NCBI GenBank assembly: GCA_963693315.1
Contig: OY856186.1
Span: 460,397,272-460,461,271, forward strand
Source: Diogma glabrata
Taxonomy: Eukaryota; Arthropoda; Insecta; Diptera; Cylindrotomidae
Reading direction: 5' to 3'
DNA: 64,000 bases
Shown here: positions 58,035 through 64,000 of the stretch, piece after piece
Layout of the letters: every line of letters begins with the position of its first letter
How positions within the stretch are numbered: position 1 is the stretch's first letter
Program-made: the position numbers and the translations under genes
The notes under the pieces: model-generated
What the model was told of the DNA's origin: nothing
Databases searched by the model: none
Seen by the model: only the letters and a program-made list of their open reading frames with translations

Positions 58035-58869
58035 AAAATTTTAAAAAAAATAGTTCAAGTCTAGAGGTTAAGACACCACGACTGTTAGAACAAATTCAAA
58101 CGCAAACGGCCATTTCTGGCCTTCCTCATTTTTGAGCTTATGTTATTTAAACTCATATTAACTTTTAGATAAACTTTTCAACTATAACCTCAGCTTTCTA
58201 ACCCAAGAGGTCTCAATGTAATTAGCATTAAACCTAATGCATGCCATTCAATTACAACAACAACTTCCATAAAAATATCCCATAGAAAAAAAATTGAAAA
58301 AATTTCTTTTGTTTTTTTTTCAGTTTTTAGTTTTTTTCGCAAAAATTTAAAAAAAAATTAAAATAAAGCTGAGTCTTTATTGTTTTAAATTAAGGAATAT
58401 TTTCTTATATGCATATTGATTACACATTTACAAAAGTCTTCCTAAATTGTAGATATTTGAATTATTTGGTGTGTAAAAGTTGTTTGACAATTTTAGATTA
58501 TAAATTATGTGTAGTGGTGTTGTAGGTATGACGTTGAGAGAACGTTTATTTGTTCTTTGGTGGATTTAATATGTTATTAAAAGTAGTTTTAACCAAATAA
58601 AATAAAACTGTTCCGAAATTGCATTGATAAAGTAGTTTCTGTTAATGTATTTAGTTTGGTTTGATAAATTTGTTGGATTATTCTGGACTTGGACTATTCT
58701 ACTTAAATTTTTTATTTAAATTAATCTGACACATCCAATTCTATTTGTACACATAGCTGTCTGGTCCCGAAATCTACCTATTTCTAGCGGATATACGTGC
58801 CGCTTGGACTTTTTTATTTTTATTTTGTAATTAAAAATTTGATATTAAAATCACATAAATGTTAATTGA
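58035..58869. other. Spacer after the gap
   Basis: AT-rich, no coding. It may contain a 5' untranslated part of the LINE that begins at about 58870, but nothing proves it. Confidence 0.4.
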
Positions 58870-60001
58870 TATGGCGAAATTAACAATTAATTTCGTCAAT
58901 ATAAGGGGATTGAATTGAATGTCAATCTTCATTCAGTTCATCAATATCTTGAAAGTGTCAACCCCGATATTCTTTTGTAACGAGCTGTATATCTAGATCG
59001 TAGTAAATACCTTTATCCACACTATGATCTAGAATCCTCATTTTATTTCAAGCATGGTGTTTGTGTATATATCAGAAACACCATTCCATATGTTAGAATT
59101 AAAAATTTTGAATTAAATTCAAAATACCACAATATGGTATCCCTTAAAATTTGTTGTACTAATCAAACGTTGTTTGTCTTTGGTCTGTATCGGTCGCCTA
59201 ACTCACCAAAATCAATTTCTTTCATGATCTATCTGAAAAAAAAGATAGATTGACTGACTATCCTAACGCCAAGTTTATAGTTCTTGGTGACTTTAACTTA
59301 CTTGATTTGTTCTTGACAAATGATCCTTTCTTGGTACAATTTAAAGTATCAGATCTTTTAGGTGGTTCAGATCATAATTTGATCTCCAGTCATTTAAATA
59401 TCCAAACTCCTAAAAATTTTAAAGCTATCCGCCGTCTGGTTTGGGACTATAAAGCTGCGGATTGGCAGGGTATGCGAGCTTTTTTCAAATGGTTTCCATG
59501 GAAACATAATTGTCTTACTGGTTAAGACCCAAACATAGCTGCTTTAAATTTTTCTAAAACTGTTCTGAGGGTATGCGTAGATATATTCCGAATAAATTGA
59601 TCGTCCCTAAGACTGATCTCTGGTTTTCAAATAGATTCAGAAAAGCAATTAAAGTTAAGAAAGACGCTTTTCGTAAGTTTGCTCTAAACAAAACTGATGA
59701 AAACCTTAGACAGTACCGAATTGAGAGAAATATTTGTAGGCGACTAATAGATACAGAAAAGAACCTCTTTAATAGGAAAAAAGCATCTCAATTTGCTGAA
59801 CACCCAACTGGTTCACGAAATTTCTTTGAAGCTGTTAAGGCTGTCCAAGGTAATTTTTGTAAGACTTTTCTACCTTCCCTTATTGATAGTGATAAGCCTG
59901 TCATTTACCCAAAAGAAAAAGCAAATCTTCTTGGATATTATTTCTCTAAAAATTCTACACTAAATAACCCAATTTCTTACCTAAACCAATTGCTAGAGTA
60001 A
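58870..60001 (+). pseudogene. LINE family B, endonuclease and linker copy
   Basis: Broken frames encode INFVNIRGLN, HQYLESVNPDILL, FYFKHGVCVYIRNTIPYVRI, VFGLYRSPN, then AKFIVLGDFNLLDLFLTNDP and SDLLGGSDHNLISSHL. Unlike the copy at 51006, both the GDFN and SDH endonuclease boxes are present. About 30-40 residues between GDFN and LDLF are deleted. The linker follows (59573-60001: RRYIPNKLIVPKTDLWFSNR, FAEHPTGSRNFFEAVKAVQG). The element is cut at about 60001, before the RT. Confidence 0.88.
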
Positions 60002-60478
60002 TAAGACTGCATCTAACAAAATATGGTGTACAATTTATGAAATTTTTTTGCTATCCACAAAATTGTCGATCGATCTAGTTTCGAACCGATAAGAACTTTT
60101 TATTACACTTTAAAAAAGTATATCATTCTCATCAGGGCTAGCCGACTAGATACACTACCAACAAAATTTTTCGCTATATAAACCAAAATTGGCCTACTAC
60201 TCTAGCGAAGTATAAGAAAGCAAAAAACTTTCATAAACATATGTTTATTAGATTCAGGTTTAGTCAATTTATTTCTCTAGTTGATCACTATTGTTGTTAT
60301 GCTCTAACCAAGTTAGAATTGGATAACAAACTTGTATCGGTGAGAAGAAGATGACTATCTTCACTTGTGTCTATCGACACATTACTACAATTAATTCAAT
60401 AAATTATTTGTGATATTACGGAAATTATCCCATCATGAATAATTAGACTGAATCTAACAAAATATGGTGTGCAATTCA
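60002..60478. repeat. Segment bracketed by 40-bp direct repeats
   Basis: TAATAAGACTGCATCTAACA plus ATATGGTGTACAATTTATG at about 60000-60040 is repeated as TAATTAGACTGAATCTAACA plus ATATGGTGTGCAATTCATG at about 60441-60480. The 400 bp between has no coding signal. The LINE end abuts the left copy and a long (TA)n tract abuts the right. Confidence 0.75.
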
Positions 60479-60482
60479 TGTG

Positions 60483-62309
<1,827 letters not shown>

Positions 62310-64000
62310 TTTTTTTTTAATAAAATGTGTTGTGTAATAGGGTTTAGAATATGTGTCACAACAACACATAAATACCTTTTAAGACCTAGGTCTAGACCTG
62401 GGTCCCAAAACAACTGGCGTTCTGAGGTGTAGATTAACGCTTTTTTTAAACATCTGTGGGTTGAAGCCACCTGAGACTAAGTGTTCCGGCAAACTATTCC
62501 ATTTGTACGCAGTTCGGACAAAGAAGTCTCTCTGCGATCTGCCAGTATGACAGCGCGGGATCTTTACCGTTTCACTGGTTGCGGCAGCCGATTGCCGAGT
62601 GGAACGGGGGTAAGAATAAGTTTGAGGCATGATGCCGCTGATTTCATCTGAGCACTGCTGATGACGAAATTTGTAAAAAACAACGAGGTCAGCAACAGTG
62701 CGACGATGTTGTAGGGAATCAAGTTTTGATGTCAAAGTTCGATCACCTACAATTCGTATAGCTCGCATTTGAACAGAGTCCAAGAGGGCCAAGATGGAAA
62801 CAGAGGCAGCACCCCAAACTTGACAGCAGTACTCCATACAGGGACGAATATAGGACTTGTAAACATGGAGCAATTGGTATGGAGTGAAAAATTTTTTGCA
62901 TCTATTTAGGAGGCCGAGTTTTTTAGACGCGCTTTTTGCCATCGCCATTACATGATCGTTCCAAAGTAGGTCATTTGAAACTGTGACACCCAATAAACGA
63001 ATGTTTTTACATTCGCCTATTGGTTCATCACACATACTAAATAAAATATCTTTGGGGAACTCGGTCTTTAATCTGGAAACAATCAACAGCTGTGTTTTGG
63101 TGGAGTTGAAATTGACAAGGTTTTGGTCACCCCAGTCGGCGACTTTATTCAGGTCTTTGTTCAACGTTTATGGCAGCGTCTCTCCGGATTAATTCGTTCG
63201 TGCATTTTACCTTTTGAAGGAAGGGGCTCGAACGACTTGTGCAGAGTACTATCATCTGCAAAACTATTTATTGGGTTGCTGGTGATTTTCAACAATTCGT
63301 TGATATAAATCAAAAATAGGGTTGGGGACAATACTGAGCCTTGGGGTACACCAGCGTTAATTAGTTTAGACTCAGAAGAATATCCGTCTAAGGTTACCGA
63401 AATATATCGGTCGGATAGAAAATTTTGAATCAGCTTCACAACATTGGGATGAAAACCGTACGCAACGAGCTTGTTGATTAAGTTGGCATGCCAGACTCGA
63501 TCGAATGCCTTGGAGATGTCTAAAGCGATAACGTATGTTTCACCACCTTTATCAAGTATGCTGTTCCAACAATGCGCTACATAGTTTAATAGATCGGTAG
63601 TTGATCTTTTGTTTCGAAAACCGTATTGGCTGTCGGATATTAAATGATTTTCTTCCAGAAATTTTGAAATATGTGTATTAATATAATGCTCATAGACTTT
63701 GGATAGGACCGATAGTAAAGCTATTGGCCTATAATTTGAGATATCGGATTTTGGTCCCTTTTTGGGGACGGGCTGGACATTTGCCAACTTCCAGCACGAG
63801 GGAAATATACCAGACTTGTAGGATTGGTAGAATATTTTAGTTAAAGTTGGTGCAAGTTCTTTGGAAAAGGTTTTTAAAATAATGGGTGGAATATTGTCCA
63901 TTCCTGAGGCTTTGTTGATGTTTAACCCCTTTAAAAGTTTAGCGACTATTTTGGGTTTGAAGTGAAGTTCATTCATATTAACTCCTGAAGACTGGATTTG
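62310..64000 (-). pseudogene. LINE family A, RT and 3' end (runs off window)
   Basis: The minus strand holds the best family A copy. Frame 63976-63161 encodes the reverse transcriptase: NINKASGMDNIPPIILKTF, SCWKLANVQPVPKKGPKSDI, NYRPIALLSVLSKVYE, SQYGFRNKRSTTDLLNYV, motif A ALDISKAFDRVWH, motif B GVPQGSVLSPTLFLIYI and the catalytic box NSFADDSTLH. A single frameshift near 63165 (just after GKMHERINPERR) moves to frame 63164-62379. That frame carries NFNSTKTQLLIVSR, KNIRLLGVTVS, SYIRPCMEYCCQVWGAASVS, AIRIVGDRTLTSKLDSLQHR and a stop. The 3' end with the hallmark GACCTAGG and CTAAACCCTATTACACAACA block lies at about 62310-62400. The endonuclease would lie past 64000. It looks like a Jockey/CR1-superfamily element and is recent compared with the other copies. 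Confidence 0.92.

Noticed and set aside
57812..58135. Frames spanning the N run
   Set aside because: Undetermined bases only; no protein is supported.

Overview
This is a 64-kb piece of an AT-rich insect-like nuclear genome. Genes are split by GT-AG introns. Most of the sequence is non-LTR retrotransposon debris, fold-back and MITE-type DNA elements, a Penelope-like fragment, hAT and Tc1/mariner relics, and microsatellites. Nothing looks bacterial, viral or organellar. The two conserved proteins fit an arthropod, most simply an insect; I cannot fix the order or species. One 200-bp run of N (57835-58034) marks an assembly gap.

Three host genes can be read. (1) The 3' end of transportin-1 (Tnpo) lies on the + strand in three exons (7332-7407, 8444-8618, 10404-10511), giving the last 118 complete codons of a nuclear import receptor. 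(2) A complete-looking eight-exon + strand gene runs from 25257 to 37709 and encodes 690 residues. All splice junctions and phases agree, but I do not recognise the family. Its second intron is 9.2 kb and packed with transposons, while most of its other introns are 53-72 bp. (3) The last two exons of an OAR-motif homeobox gene, probably orthopedia (otp), lie on the - strand at 48633-48458 and 46209-46024. Their 2.2-kb intron holds a broken mariner.

Layout: 1-7.3 kb holds a degenerate tandem array, two large inverted repeats (one a near-perfect 422-bp palindrome) and LINE pieces. 7.3-10.5 kb is Tnpo. 10.5-25 kb is AT-rich spacer and repeats, including a hAT-like element with an 8-bp target duplication. 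25.3-37.7 kb is the orphan gene. 37.8-46 kb holds short hairpins, a hairpin built of GTGCGAAA-type units and a 1.13-kb fold-back element. 46-48.6 kb is the homeobox gene. 49-64 kb is dominated by three LINE families, including one nearly full-length element (53763-57491) and the RT half of another that runs off the right edge.

At least three LINE families occur. Family A has an FADD-box RT and a recognisable 3' end and is present in about ten pieces. Family B has an EN ending in GSDH. Family C has two ORFs and a (TAAA)n tail. There are also I-like and RTE-like fragments. Every LINE reading frame examined here is broken or truncated. The most interesting items are the unrecognised 690-residue gene, the hairpin families, and the GTGCGAAA fold-back with interchangeable 8-bp palindromic cores.
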